Assembly (NCBI RefSeq): GCF_003996855.1
Contig: NZ_NRQY01000003.1
Span: 1 to 64,000, forward strand
DNA: 64,000 nt
Source of the DNA: Morganella morganii
GTDB taxonomy: Bacteria; Pseudomonadota; Gammaproteobacteria; Enterobacterales; Enterobacteriaceae
Reading direction: 5' to 3'
The position numbers and the translations under genes were made by a program. The notes under the pieces were generated by a model. It was not told where the DNA came from. It made no database searches and saw only the letters and a program-made list of their open reading frames with translations. Shown piece by piece: positions 37,758 to 49,380 of this stretch (the first letter of the stretch is position 1; each line of letters opens with the position of its first letter).

Positions 37758-38048
37758 ATGCCTGATTCTGGTCAGTATTTTATTGCAGTTCTGCTGAGTC
37801 TTGTGAATATCATATGTTTCAGAAAAATGATACTAAAACAAAAAATAATAAATAGAGTTATTATATCTGTGATTGTATCAACGCTATTTGTCACATTATT
37901 TCCTCTTTTAAAGACAGGTGTATTAAAAGAGGTATATTTTAATTTTTCATTTTGCACAGATATTAATTATTCCATCTCGGTTATTACAGGGAGTGTTATT
38001 AATCTGATCTCACTATGGGTATCAGATTCTGTAAAAAGGATTAAATAA
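37758..38048 (+). CDS. Small membrane protein, putative microcin immunity protein
   Basis: A 96-residue protein with three predicted hydrophobic segments (about 7-22 FIAVLLSLVNIICF, 31-51, 70-88) and basic loops. AGGAGG (37748-37753) lies four bases before the ATG. It ends one base before the microcin-like gene, so the pair is cotranscribed and probably coupled. In colicin V and microcin H47 clusters the small membrane immunity gene also precedes the microcin gene. I do not recognise the sequence itself; the role is inferred from layout and topology. Strongly AT-rich, unlike the flanking core genes. Confidence 0.6.
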   Translation: MPDSGQYFIAVLLSLVNIICFRKMILKQKIINRVIISVIVSTLFVTLFPLLKTGVLKEVYFNFSFCTDINYSISVITGSVINLISLWVSDSVKRIK

Positions 38049-38049
38049 T

Positions 38050-38238
38050 ATGAAATTATTAGCTAAGCATATGATGGGGAATATTTCAGGAGCAGGTAAT
38101 CATAATAATATTGATAATATTAAATTTATAAATGACCTTGTGTTAACAGCAGCAATAGGGGCTGCAATGACACCGGCTGCACCAGTCGTGGGGGCCGAGA
38201 CTGCTGTGGTGGGCAGTTTAATTGATGCCGATGTGTAA
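38050..38238 (+). CDS. Putative class II microcin precursor with double-glycine-type leader
   Basis: A 62-residue peptide. Residues 1-15, MKLLAKHMMGNISGA, align without gaps to the microcin H47 leader MREITESQLRYISGA: hydrophobics at 4, 9 and 12, then S-G-A. Cleavage after Ala15 would give a 47-residue peptide, GNHNNIDNIKF... followed by a stretch rich in Ala, Gly, Val and Pro (LTAAIGAAMTPAAPVVGA) and an acidic end. There is no Ser-rich siderophore-attachment tail. AAGGA lies about nine bases upstream. No peptidase-ABC exporter gene is in the window, so export would rely on one elsewhere. Function is inferred. Confidence 0.65.
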   Translation: MKLLAKHMMGNISGAGNHNNIDNIKFINDLVLTAAIGAAMTPAAPVVGAETAVVGSLIDADV

Positions 38239-38285
38239 CACGGATTATCCTTATAGGTAATATAATAAGTTATCTGTTATTGCCC

Positions 38286-38314
38286 ATAAAAAACGCCGGA
38301 AAATTCCGGCGATT
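38286..38314 (-). terminator. Terminator of gsk
   Basis: Stem CGCCGGAA / TTCCGGCG with a minus-strand T-run, about 20 bases beyond the gsk stop. It may also end transcripts from the microcin-like unit. Confidence 0.8.
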
Positions 38315-38332
38315 ATCTGTTAGTTATTGTTA

Positions 38333-39628
38333 TCAGCGTTCCCAGTATGACTCTTCCAGGCTGTCTTCCCGGTCCGGTAATCCTTTGGTCAGGCGCGGTG
38401 AGTGCTGAATCAGTACCTGATAGCTGACACGGTTGGCATATTTACAAATCTGAGCCAGTGAGGAGTAGGTCAGATAACGGCGCTGGTGCTTACTGGAGTT
38501 CGGGATATTCATCCGGTGATAGCTGTTAGCCGTAATATCATGCAGTAAGGCGGATAATGCCCCGTCACCGGCACCGTTGGTGTTCATAATCTTATCCGGA
38601 CCGCCCATATACGGTTCGATATGGGAATAGACCCGTGCGGCGTCCTGACAATCTTTCCGGCGCATCGCGCGACTGAATTCATAACGGTTAAATTCTGCCA
38701 GCGCCCCCGGTAATAACGGATGGGTGGTTTCGCGCATAAATTCTTTTTCTGAATAACCCGCCATATATAACCCGGCAGGGCCTGCGGTACACAATACCAG
38801 ATCCACCCAGTCGAGGGCTTTATCGGAAGCCGGCAGCGGGTCGGCAAGCCCGGTCAGTGCCAGCGCTTCTTCTTCATTCATCGCCAGTACAGAGACATTT
38901 TCTGCCAGGAAGTCACGCCACCACTGCGGATCTTCTGCGATCACATGTTTGGTTCCCAGCGTCAGGATCACCGGGACATCATGTTTTTTGGCGTATTCAA
39001 TGGCTTTCATGGTGGCATCCGGCATCGGTTCACCCGGTTTGCAGCGCACCAGATAGGCGGTCAGCACCAGTGCGGAAGCTTCCGGAATGCTTTCCGGACG
39101 CAGCTGGTTCATCAGCCTGGGGCTGATGGCAAATGTCCGCTCACCGTTTTCACTGATCAGGGTGAAGCAGCGGCCGATCGGGCCGTCAACGCCCTGTAAA
39201 TAGTTGAGATCCATGCGGCTGGATGTATTGCACAGATAATAATAGGCATAACTGCCAATCCGGATATTATTACACATCGTACCCAGCAGCACAGAACGGT
39301 CATCCGCCAGTACGGAGTAGTTATGAAGGGTATTTCCGATAGTACCGCCGGCAAATTCGTGGGTGATCAGCGAACGCTCAATCAGCTCACGGTACAGCTC
39401 TTCAGCCACATCATCCTCAATAACCAGCGAATGCCCGCGGCTGAGCTGATAACGCCGGATAAAATCATCATCCACGTTAGCTTCAATATCCACCAGTATC
39501 TGATCAATACCGACGATATACGCACGGGTATTTTCATCATCTTTCATCAGCTGGACAGGCTGTAATAACGGGTCACGCGAGCTGACCGGGAAATAGTGTT
39601 TGGATTTGCGTCTGCCGGGGAATTTCAT
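38333..39628 (-). CDS. gsk: Inosine/guanosine kinase
   Basis: A 431-residue PfkB-family nucleoside kinase (E. coli 434 aa) phosphorylating guanosine and inosine to GMP and IMP in purine salvage. Family features: substrate region GGTIGNTLHNYSVLADD (about 92-108) and the C-terminal catalytic motif NTNGAGDGALSALLHD (about 350-365) with the base Asp. It starts MKFPGRRKSKHYFPVS as in E. coli. It lies in the conserved ushA-ybaL-gsk order, interrupted only by the microcin-like insertion. Confidence 0.95.
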   Translation of the reverse strand: MKFPGRRKSKHYFPVSSRDPLLQPVQLMKDDENTRAYIVGIDQILVDIEANVDDDFIRRYQLSRGHSLVIEDDVAEELYRELIERSLITHEFAGGTIGNTLHNYSVLADDRSVLLGTMCNNIRIGSYAYYYLCNTSSRMDLNYLQGVDGPIGRCFTLISENGERTFAISPRLMNQLRPESIPEASALVLTAYLVRCKPGEPMPDATMKAIEYAKKHDVPVILTLGTKHVIAEDPQWWRDFLAENVSVLAMNEEEALALTGLADPLPASDKALDWVDLVLCTAGPAGLYMAGYSEKEFMRETTHPLLPGALAEFNRYEFSRAMRRKDCQDAARVYSHIEPYMGGPDKIMNTNGAGDGALSALLHDITANSYHRMNIPNSSKHQRRYLTYSSLAQICKYANRVSYQVLIQHSPRLTKGLPDREDSLEESYWER

Positions 39629-39686
39629 AAAGGTTCATGGCCGGATAAAAAGATGGCACATTTTATCATAAGCGGAGGGAGAGTGT

Positions 39687-39713
39687 GAGCGGACAGAACC
39701 CTTAATGTCCGCT
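39687..39713 (-). terminator. Hairpin after the Wzz-like gene
   Basis: Perfect 9-bp stem GAGCGGACA / TGTCCGCTC with a ten-base loop, 10 bases past the stop. There is no T-run, so it is a weak or assisted terminator, or an RNA-stabilising element. Confidence 0.4.
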
Positions 39714-39723
39714 CAACCGGAAA

Positions 39724-40713
39724 TTATGCTGGTTTTTTCCTGTTAACAAACATATTCCATGAAAAAACAGCCAACACTGAGAGGATAAACCCTAAAAAGG
39801 CTGATGCGATGAGATACATTTTAGTACCGGGACCGTCTTTCACCACCGGCAGATCCGGGGATTCGGTCACGGTAAACGGAATAATATCCACTGAGAAAGG
39901 CGCGATACTTTTAATGGTCTTCAGTGTATAGGCTCTGTCCAGAAGATCCGCATCGACCGCCGGTAAATCTAATGCTTTCAGTGAATTTGTCATCTGCATA
40001 ACCGCAGGGCGGCCCATGGCACTGTAAGCCGCAATCGGATCAGCTTCCGGATTCTGAGGCGGAACAGATGCCGCCGCCGGTGCAATGCGTTCTGCCGCTT
40101 CCAGGTAAGCCAGAGTTTGTTCACGCTGATGCTCTGCTTTGACCAGTGCCACACTATATTGGCTCTGACCGGCACTCAGTGCAGCAGCCAGGTTTTCCTG
40201 TAGCTGCATCTGCATGACGTTCTGGCTGTATTGCGCAGTGTAATCGAGGTAGTCCGATAACATTTTCTGCGCTGTCTGCGGATCAGCCGCAGTGAAGGTT
40301 ACTTCAGCAGTGGCCGGTTTCAGTATATCGCCATCGGTTTTCTTAAAACCGAAAGTACCGGAAGCCACAGTATCACCCGGTAAGCTCAGGAATGACTTCT
40401 GTACTGACGGCGACTGCCAGACAGTACCGAAAACATTAAACGCATCAGGTAAATCAGATACCGCAGATACATTGAGTGCATTCATCTGCAAACGAATTTT
40501 ATTCAGCTCAGGCATGTCCCGGAGCTCTGTTGCCGTCACTTCCGCTGTACTGGTCCACTTTTGCGGTAATATTTTGGAAACACCGAAGCCGACGGCAGCG
40601 AACAATACGGTCACAATGACGATAAAAACTTTATAGCGGTATAACAGTTTCAGCAGATCAATAATATCGATCTCGTCATTATTAAGGTTCACTGAACCCT
40701 TTTCATTCACCAT
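39724..40713 (-). CDS. Wzz/FepE-type polysaccharide chain-length regulator
   Basis: A 329-residue inner-membrane protein with the Wzz topology: cytoplasmic N-terminus with DEIDIIDLLKLLYRYK, first helix about 28-48, a large periplasmic coiled-coil domain and a second helix near 300-320 (MYLIASAFLGFILSVLAVFSW). Such proteins set chain length of O-antigen or related polymers. ATG 40713 is preferred; a longer frame begins with TTG at 40770. In E. coli no wzz lies here, so the specific polymer is unknown. Confidence 0.8.
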   Translation of the reverse strand: MVNEKGSVNLNNDEIDIIDLLKLLYRYKVFIVIVTVLFAAVGFGVSKILPQKWTSTAEVTATELRDMPELNKIRLQMNALNVSAVSDLPDAFNVFGTVWQSPSVQKSFLSLPGDTVASGTFGFKKTDGDILKPATAEVTFTAADPQTAQKMLSDYLDYTAQYSQNVMQMQLQENLAAALSAGQSQYSVALVKAEHQREQTLAYLEAAERIAPAAASVPPQNPEADPIAAYSAMGRPAVMQMTNSLKALDLPAVDADLLDRAYTLKTIKSIAPFSVDIIPFTVTESPDLPVVKDGPGTKMYLIASAFLGFILSVLAVFSWNMFVNRKKPA

Positions 40714-40890
40714 GTCCGTAGCACCTGTCCTGTCTGCAATGAAATACTGAATTTCACTTAAAATGAACAATAATATCTGTCAATTTTAGGCTAATTAATT
40801 GTTACATGATTAATGTTAACATTAATTCCTCAAAATTCTACGCATCACAGTGGTATATTTCGGACTATTCCAGATTGGAATGCAAAAAAA

Positions 40891-41847
40891 CTAGCCAATC
40901 AACTCCTGTAACAGTTTTATATGAATATCAGAATCATTAAGGGACTGAATGTAATGATATTTAGCCCCTCCGGCAGACAAAAAGAATGCTTTATTCTGTT
41001 CCTTAATTTCTTCTAATGTTTCCAGGCAGTCAGCAGAAAATCCCGGACACATCACCTGAACAGATTTCACACCTTTTTCGGGTAATGACTTCATTGTTTC
41101 ATCAGTATAAGGCGTAAGCCACGGCTCACGGCCAAAGCGTGACTGATAAGTATGCATGATATGTTCAGCCGGAAAATTGAGCCTTTCCCGCAGTAATGCC
41201 GTTGTTGCCTCACATTCTGCCGGGTAAACATCGCCCTCTTTCGCGTAACGGACAGGAATCCCGTGATAGGACAAAATCAGCCGGTCCGGCTCCCCGTGCT
41301 CCGCAAAGGCAGCTTCTGCCGATTGTGCCAGCGCCTCAATATAAAGCGGGTGTGTCGCATAACTGCGGATAAAATAAAGTGACGGAAATGTCCGGCGGCG
41401 TTTGAAAATATCTGCCAGCCCGTCAAAAACCGCACCGGTGGTTGAGCAGGAATACTGGGGATACAGCGGCAGGACATCCAGATGTGTCACACCCTGTGCC
41501 AGAAGGGCATCAACCGCAGATTCCAGTGACGGTGAGCCATAGCTCATGCCAAGCTCCACCGGCGTTCCCGGCAGTTGTGCTGCCAGCGCAGCCTGCTGAC
41601 GGCGGCTGTACACCAGCAGCGGTGAGCCCTCTTCCATCCAGACAGACTGATAGAGTTTCGCCACACGCGGTGAACGGAACGGCAGCACAATACCACGCAG
41701 AATACACTGCCAGAGCAGCGGAGAGACATCCACCACACGCGGGTCACTCAGGAATTGCTTCAGATAGCGTTTTACCGCCGGAGTTTCCGGCGCATCCGGG
41801 GTGCCTAAGTTAACCAGTAAAACGCCGCGTTTGTGTTGATTTATCAT
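40891..41847 (-). CDS. hemH: Ferrochelatase
   Basis: A 318-residue enzyme inserting Fe2+ into protoporphyrin IX, the last step of heme synthesis. The start [20 protein letters not shown] and the catalytic segment [17 protein letters not shown] with His near 195 are characteristic, as is the C-terminal [15 protein letters not shown] with the metal-site Glu. Length is near E. coli HemH (320). It follows adk on the same strand, as in E. coli. Confidence 0.96.
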   Translation of the reverse strand: MINQHKRGVLLVNLGTPDAPETPAVKRYLKQFLSDPRVVDVSPLLWQCILRGIVLPFRSPRVAKLYQSVWMEEGSPLLVYSRRQQAALAAQLPGTPVELGMSYGSPSLESAVDALLAQGVTHLDVLPLYPQYSCSTTGAVFDGLADIFKRRRTFPSLYFIRSYATHPLYIEALAQSAEAAFAEHGEPDRLILSYHGIPVRYAKEGDVYPAECEATTALLRERLNFPAEHIMHTYQSRFGREPWLTPYTDETMKSLPEKGVKSVQVMCPGFSADCLETLEEIKEQNKAFFLSAGGAKYHYIQSLNDSDIHIKLLQELIG

Positions 41848-41968
41848 CAGAAAATCCTGTCAGCAACTGAGAATGATTGTCAGGGTAATGTATTGTTCGT
41901 AATGATTCTTATTATTTTCTGCCATGTTCTTCATCCTTTTGTCCGCAGGTTCGCTGGCTGCTCAGGAT

Positions 41969-41996
41969 AAAAAAAGCAGCCGTTTGGCTGCCTGAC
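41969..41996 (-). terminator. Terminator of adk
   Basis: Stem GGCAGCC / GGCTGC(C) with a short loop and TTTTTTT on the minus strand, 17 bases past the adk stop. Confidence 0.85.
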
Positions 41997-42012
41997 AGAA
42001 ATAAGTGCCGGA

Positions 42013-42684
<672 letters not shown>

Positions 42685-42783
42685 TTATAATTCGGATAAA
42701 AACAAGCTACCATACCATTTGTCAGGGTATGGACTCAAGAAAAGCGGGGAAACTCTCCCGTTCGTTTTTCCTGATTTCAATGA

Positions 42784-42821
42784 AAAAACCACATGATTAT
42801 TATGAAATCATGTGGTTTTTA
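42784..42821 (-). terminator. Terminator of htpG
   Basis: Long stem AAAACCACATGAT / ATCATGTGGTTTT with flanking A/T runs, about 48 bases past the htpG stop. It separates htpG from adk. Confidence 0.85.
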
Positions 42822-42868
42822 AGCGGGTTATGCGCGATTGCGCTCACCCTGCGCGGGAACGCCTGTTT

Positions 42869-44743
42869 TTAGCCTAATAACAGACTATTCATCCGGGAAA
42901 CGAATTCGTTCGGATCTTCCAGGGTTCCGCGTTCAACAAACAGTGCCTGATCGAGCAGCAGATTGATCCAGTCAGCAAAGCGGCTTTCGTCCTGCTGCTC
43001 TGCAGCCAGTTTCACCAGCGGGTGCTCAGGGTTCAGTTCGAAGTTATATTTCACTTCCGGTGCCTGCTGGCCGGCTGCGGCGAACAGTTTCGCCATCTGC
43101 GTACTCATATCATCCGCATCGGTGGTTACAATCGCCGGCGTGGAGGTCAGACGGTGTGTCAGTTTCACCTCTTTCACACGGCCGCCGAGCCGTGTTTTCA
43201 CACGCTCAATAAACGGCGCCAGCTCTTTGTCTGCTTCTTCCTTCGCTGCCGGATCTTCATCCGCCAGTTTTTCCAGGGATTCATCCGCCTTGCTGACAGA
43301 CTGGAAGGTTTTACCATCAAATTCATTGAGGTAATTCATCATCCACTCATCGATGCGATCGGAAAGCAGCAGCACCTCAATACCTTTCTTGCGGAACAGT
43401 TCCAGGTGCGGGCTGTTTTTCGCTGCCGCATAGCTGTCTGCGGTGATGTAGTAAATCTTATCCTGACCCTCCGCCATGCGGGAAACATAATCCGCCAGGG
43501 AAACGGTCTGCGCGGAGGTGTCCTCCTTCGTGCTGGCAAAACGCAGCAGTTTAGCAATCAGTTCCGCATTTGTGCTGTCCTCACCCGGACCTTCTTTCAG
43601 AACCAGGCCGAACTGCTGCCAGAAGGTCTGATATTTTTCAGCATCATTATTTGCCAGTTTCTCCAGCATCTGAAGAACACGTTTGGTCAGTGCACTGCGC
43701 AGGCTGCGGGTGACAGCGCTGTCCTGTAAAATTTCACGGGAGACGTTCAGCGGCAGATCATTCGAGTCTATCAGGCCGCGCACAAAGCGCAGATAGTTCG
43801 GCATGAACTGTTCCGCATCATCCATAATAAAGACGCGCTGGACATACAGACTCAGGCCGCGGCGCTGGTCGCGGTGCCACAGGTCAAACGGTGCCACGGA
43901 CGGGATATAGAGCAGGCTGGTGTACTCCTGCTTCCCTTCCACGCGGTTATGCGCCCATGTCAGCGGATCAGCGAAATCATGGGAGAGATGCTTGTAAAAC
44001 TCATTATATTCTTCATCACTGATGTCGTTCTTATTGCGCGTCCACAGTGCCTGAGCTTTGTTGATTTTTTCCCATATAACAGTGCCATCTTCTTCATTTT
44101 TGCTTTCGATTTCCACCGGCAGCGCAATATGGTCGGAATATTTGCCGATAACCGAGCGCAGACGCCAGTCATCGAGGAACTCATCTTCCCCCTCACGGAA
44201 ATGCAGGGTGATGTCGGTACCGCGTGAATCCTTATGGGTTTTGGCGATAGAGTAATCCCCTTCCCCTTCGGACTCCCAGAACACCGCCTGGTCAGACGGT
44301 ACACCCGCCGCACGGGTGATAACAGTGACTTTGTCCGCCACGATAAAGGCGGAATAGAAGCCTACCCCGAACTGACCGATCAGCTGGCTGTCTTTTGCCG
44401 CGTCAGAGCCGAGCGATTCCAGGAACGCTTTGGTGCCGGATTTGGCAATCGTACCCAGGTTGTCGATAACTTCATCGCGGGTCATCCCGATACCGTTATC
44501 ACTGATGGTCAGCGTACGCTTTTCTTTATCAGCGGACAGACGGACATGCAGATCACCGTCATTTTCATACAGTGAACTGTCGGATAAGGCACGGAAACGC
44601 AGCTTATCGGCCGCATCAGAGGCGTTGGAGATAAGCTCGCGCAGGAAAATTTCTTTGTTGGAATAAAGTGAGTGGATCATTAATTGCAGAAGCTGTTTTA
44701 CTTCTGACTGAAAACCACGGGTTTCTTGTTCTTGCAGACTCAT
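42869..44743 (-). CDS. htpG: Chaperone protein HtpG (Hsp90)
   Basis: A 624-residue bacterial Hsp90, the same length as E. coli HtpG. The N-terminal GHKL ATPase domain shows [16 protein letters not shown] (about 30-45), DNGIGMT (about 82) and [11 protein letters not shown] (about 123); the middle domain has the catalytic-loop Arg (LNVSREILQ, about 340) and the C-terminal dimerisation region ends SLLLG. It refolds cytoplasmic proteins with DnaK. A sigma-32 promoter precedes it. Confidence 0.98.
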   Translation of the reverse strand: MSLQEQETRGFQSEVKQLLQLMIHSLYSNKEIFLRELISNASDAADKLRFRALSDSSLYENDGDLHVRLSADKEKRTLTISDNGIGMTRDEVIDNLGTIAKSGTKAFLESLGSDAAKDSQLIGQFGVGFYSAFIVADKVTVITRAAGVPSDQAVFWESEGEGDYSIAKTHKDSRGTDITLHFREGEDEFLDDWRLRSVIGKYSDHIALPVEIESKNEEDGTVIWEKINKAQALWTRNKNDISDEEYNEFYKHLSHDFADPLTWAHNRVEGKQEYTSLLYIPSVAPFDLWHRDQRRGLSLYVQRVFIMDDAEQFMPNYLRFVRGLIDSNDLPLNVSREILQDSAVTRSLRSALTKRVLQMLEKLANNDAEKYQTFWQQFGLVLKEGPGEDSTNAELIAKLLRFASTKEDTSAQTVSLADYVSRMAEGQDKIYYITADSYAAAKNSPHLELFRKKGIEVLLLSDRIDEWMMNYLNEFDGKTFQSVSKADESLEKLADEDPAAKEEADKELAPFIERVKTRLGGRVKEVKLTHRLTSTPAIVTTDADDMSTQMAKLFAAAGQQAPEVKYNFELNPEHPLVKLAAEQQDESRFADWINLLLDQALFVERGTLEDPNEFVSRMNSLLLG

Positions 44744-44791
44744 GAATAACCTCAGACTGACTTATCAACGAAAAAAAACAGGATAAAAATC

Positions 44792-44820
44792 AGGTGGGGC
44801 CGGTCTTTGGATTTTCAAGG
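44792..44820 (-). promoter_or_regulatory. Heat-shock (sigma-32) promoter of htpG
   Basis: Minus strand CCTTGAAA (44813-44820), 13-base spacer after CTTGAAA, then CCCCACCT (44792-44799), close to the sigma-32 consensus CTTGAAA-N13/14-CCCCATNT. It lies 49 bases before the htpG start. Confidence 0.8.
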
Positions 44821-44860
44821 CAAACGGGGAATTTTTTGTGACAATTCTGAGGAAAAGTGA

Positions 44861-44880
44861 CAGACGGCACAGGCCGTCTG
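44861..44880 (-). terminator. Hairpin downstream of recR
   Basis: Perfect 8-bp stem CAGACGGC / GCCGTCTG with a four-base loop, 26 bases past the recR stop. No full T-run follows; a weak terminator at best, but it separates recR from the htpG promoter. Confidence 0.45.
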
Positions 44881-44905
44881 TCCGGATAACAGGCAGAAAC
44901 TACCG

Positions 44906-45522
44906 TCAGTAATTGCTGTTGTAACGGATTTTCTGACGTCCGGCGATGGAGTGGGACAAGGTTGTGCCATCCACCATTTCCAGCTCGCCGCCGACCGGTA
45001 CACCGTGAGCGATACGGCTGGCCGAAATATCATACTGCGCGCACATTTCCGCAATATAATTGGCTGTTGCTTCCCCTTCCACTGTCGGGTTGGTGGCCAG
45101 AATTACCTCATGGAGAGTTTCCTGAGCCAGCCGCTCCTCAAGTTTGTCCAGTCCGATATCTGCCGGACCGATGCCGTCCAGCGGCGACAGGTGTCCCATC
45201 AGCACAAAGTAACGGCCGGAGAACTGCCCTGTCTGCTCGATAGCGTGGATATCAGCAGGGCTTTCCACCACACAGATAAGGCCGGTCTGCTGACGGCGCG
45301 GGTTGGCGCAGATAGTACACTGCTCCTGCTCGGTAAAGGTCCGGCAGTCGCGGCAGTGGCCGATTTCCGACATCGCACGGGTCAGTGCCTGCGCCAGACG
45401 CATTCCGCCACTGCGGTCGCGCTGTAACAGCTGAAACGCCATACGCTGTGCCGATTTCGGCCCGACGCCCGGCAAACAGCGCAGGGCGTCCATCAGTGCT
45501 TCAAGAAGCGGACTGGTTTGCA

Positions 45523-45523
<1 letters not shown>
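44906..45523 (-). CDS. recR: Recombination mediator protein RecR
   Basis: A 205-residue protein that works with RecF and RecO to load RecA at gaps. Seen: helix-hairpin-helix [14 protein letters not shown] (about 17-30), a four-Cys zinc site CRDC...CTIC (about 57-72) and the Toprim domain starting [15 protein letters not shown]. Its ATG overlaps the ybaB stop (ATGA), so the two are coupled. Part of the dnaX-ybaB-recR operon. Confidence 0.96.
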
Positions 45524-47825
<2,302 letters not shown>

Positions 47826-47920
47826 GGATTCCGCAGAGAGTGAACATGATTTTCCATCATGCTACCACAGCCTCACCACAATGGGCGAGGCTGAGTTTGC
47901 GTTTAATACGGGGGAGAGAC

Positions 47921-48472
47921 TCAGCCGCCGGCATATTCCAGCAGGCAGAAGCTGTGCACACCTTCCGCTTCAAGTCGTTCCGCGCCGCCGAGATCCGGCA
48001 GGCCGATAATAAAGGCCGCTTCATGCACTTCACCGCCTAGACGGCGGATCAGACGGATGGTTGCATTCACCGTGCCGCCGGTGGCCAGCAGGTCATCGAC
48101 AACAAGAACACTGTCACCGCTGCTGATGCTGTCTTTATGCATCTCCAGCGTGTCAGTGCCGTATTCCAGATCATAGGTCTCGCTGAGGGTATCACACGGT
48201 AATTTCCCTTTTTTGCGGACCGGCACAAAGCCGACACCCAGACGTAACGCAACCGGTGCGCCGAATAAGAATCCGCGGGCTTCAGTGCCCACGACTTTGG
48301 TGATCCCTTTGTCTGCGAAATGTTCCACCAGCATATCAATCGTCAGACGATAGGCTTCCGGATTGGCCAGTAATGTGGTGATGTCGCGAAACAGTACCCC
48401 TTCCTTAGGATAGTCAGGGATAGCCCGGATACTTTCTTTAATAAATTGCAGTTGTTCAGCAGTTGCGCTCAT
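47921..48472 (-). CDS. apt: Adenine phosphoribosyltransferase
   Basis: A 183-residue type I phosphoribosyltransferase converting adenine and PRPP to AMP. The PRPP loop [13 protein letters not shown] (about 122-134) and the flexible loop [18 protein letters not shown] are present. ATG 48472 matches the E. coli length and start (M-[ST]-ATAQQL); an ATG at 48484 would add four residues and cannot be excluded, since neither has a strong ribosome binding site. Confidence 0.95.
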   Translation of the reverse strand: MSATAEQLQFIKESIRAIPDYPKEGVLFRDITTLLANPEAYRLTIDMLVEHFADKGITKVVGTEARGFLFGAPVALRLGVGFVPVRKKGKLPCDTLSETYDLEYGTDTLEMHKDSISSGDSVLVVDDLLATGGTVNATIRLIRRLGGEVHEAAFIIGLPDLGGAERLEAEGVHSFCLLEYAGG

Positions 48473-48651
48473 AATAGGTGCCATAGAGATAACACGAAAC
48501 CTCAGAATCTATGCAAATCAGGGGAAAATTGCAACCGTATCCCGTGACTTTGACAATTATTTGTTGTTTTATATCAAACAGACAAAAAAATGCTTCTGTA
48601 ACTATGATCCTCAACAACGATGATCCCGGGCACATTTCACTGAGGCGGATA

Positions 48652-49197
48652 ATGAGCACCAGACAATTGTTACAGGCGCTGCGGCAGAAAATCAGCGCGC
48701 TGGAAACACAGATTGCCCCGATAGCAGACCGGGAACTGAGCCAGCGCCGCTTCGATGATACCCTGTTCGCCGCCCGTAATAAAACCCTTCGCCTCTGTAT
48801 GGATGAATTACTGCACCATACCGGGCAGCTTGAGCAGTGCGCGGATGAAAACCAGGCTGAACAGGTACGCTTCCTGGCAGAAAAGATTGTCGCCCAGATT
48901 GCGGCACTGAACCGCGAGGCCGCCACGCAGTCACTGCGGCAGAAAGAGCAAAGCTATGTGAAACGGGACAGTCAGGTGGATCTGTATCAGCGCCTGGCAC
49001 AGCATCAGGATTATGAGCGCCGCCTGGCACAAATGACTGATGACCGCGAACTGGCACTCGGCCGCGCACAGACCTTTGCCGAACAACAGAAAATCCAGAA
49101 AGAACTGGCGGCTCTGGCCGGACGCCTTGTCCGCTGCCGTCAGGCTTTACAGCGCATTGAACGGCAGATAGAGCGCCACGACGGCACCGAATTTTAA
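48652..49197 (+). CDS. priC: Primosomal replication protein PriC (N'')
   Basis: A 181-residue all-helical, Gln/Arg-rich protein that helps reload DnaB at stalled forks. It starts MSTRQLLQALRQKISAL with a GAGGCGG sequence upstream; the long frame from 48511 runs through non-conserved sequence and is not used. E. coli PriC is 175 aa. It is divergent from apt and followed 18 bases later by rsmS, as in E. coli. Confidence 0.9.
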   Translation: MSTRQLLQALRQKISALETQIAPIADRELSQRRFDDTLFAARNKTLRLCMDELLHHTGQLEQCADENQAEQVRFLAEKIVAQIAALNREAATQSLRQKEQSYVKRDSQVDLYQRLAQHQDYERRLAQMTDDRELALGRAQTFAEQQKIQKELAALAGRLVRCRQALQRIERQIERHDGTEF

Positions 49198-49215
49198 TCA
49201 GATACCGGATACCCC

Positions 49216-49380
49216 ATGAGTCTTGAAAATGCCCCCGATGAGGTAAAACTGGCGGTGGATCTTATCTGCCTGCTGGAAGAAAACCATATTCCGGCTGAAA
49301 CCGTGCTCGCGGCGTTACAGATTGTCCGCCGCGATTATGAAAACAAACTGCGCGATACAGAGGGTGATCAGGCCGGCTGA
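49216..49380 (+). CDS. rsmS: Small protein RsmS (YbaM)
   Basis: A 54-residue protein, [20 protein letters not shown]..., close to E. coli YbaM (53 aa; [17 protein letters not shown]). It has two amphipathic helices and was later named RsmS in Pectobacterium for its effect on the Rsm regulatory pathway; I infer only homology. It lies just after priC and its last 13 bases overlap the convergent end of mscK. Confidence 0.92.
   Translation: MSLENAPDEVKLAVDLICLLEENHIPAETVLAALQIVRRDYENKLRDTEGDQAG

Noticed and set aside
47866-47892. Hairpin between dnaX and apt as terminator of apt
   Set aside because: Only a six-base stem with a twelve-base loop and no T-run.
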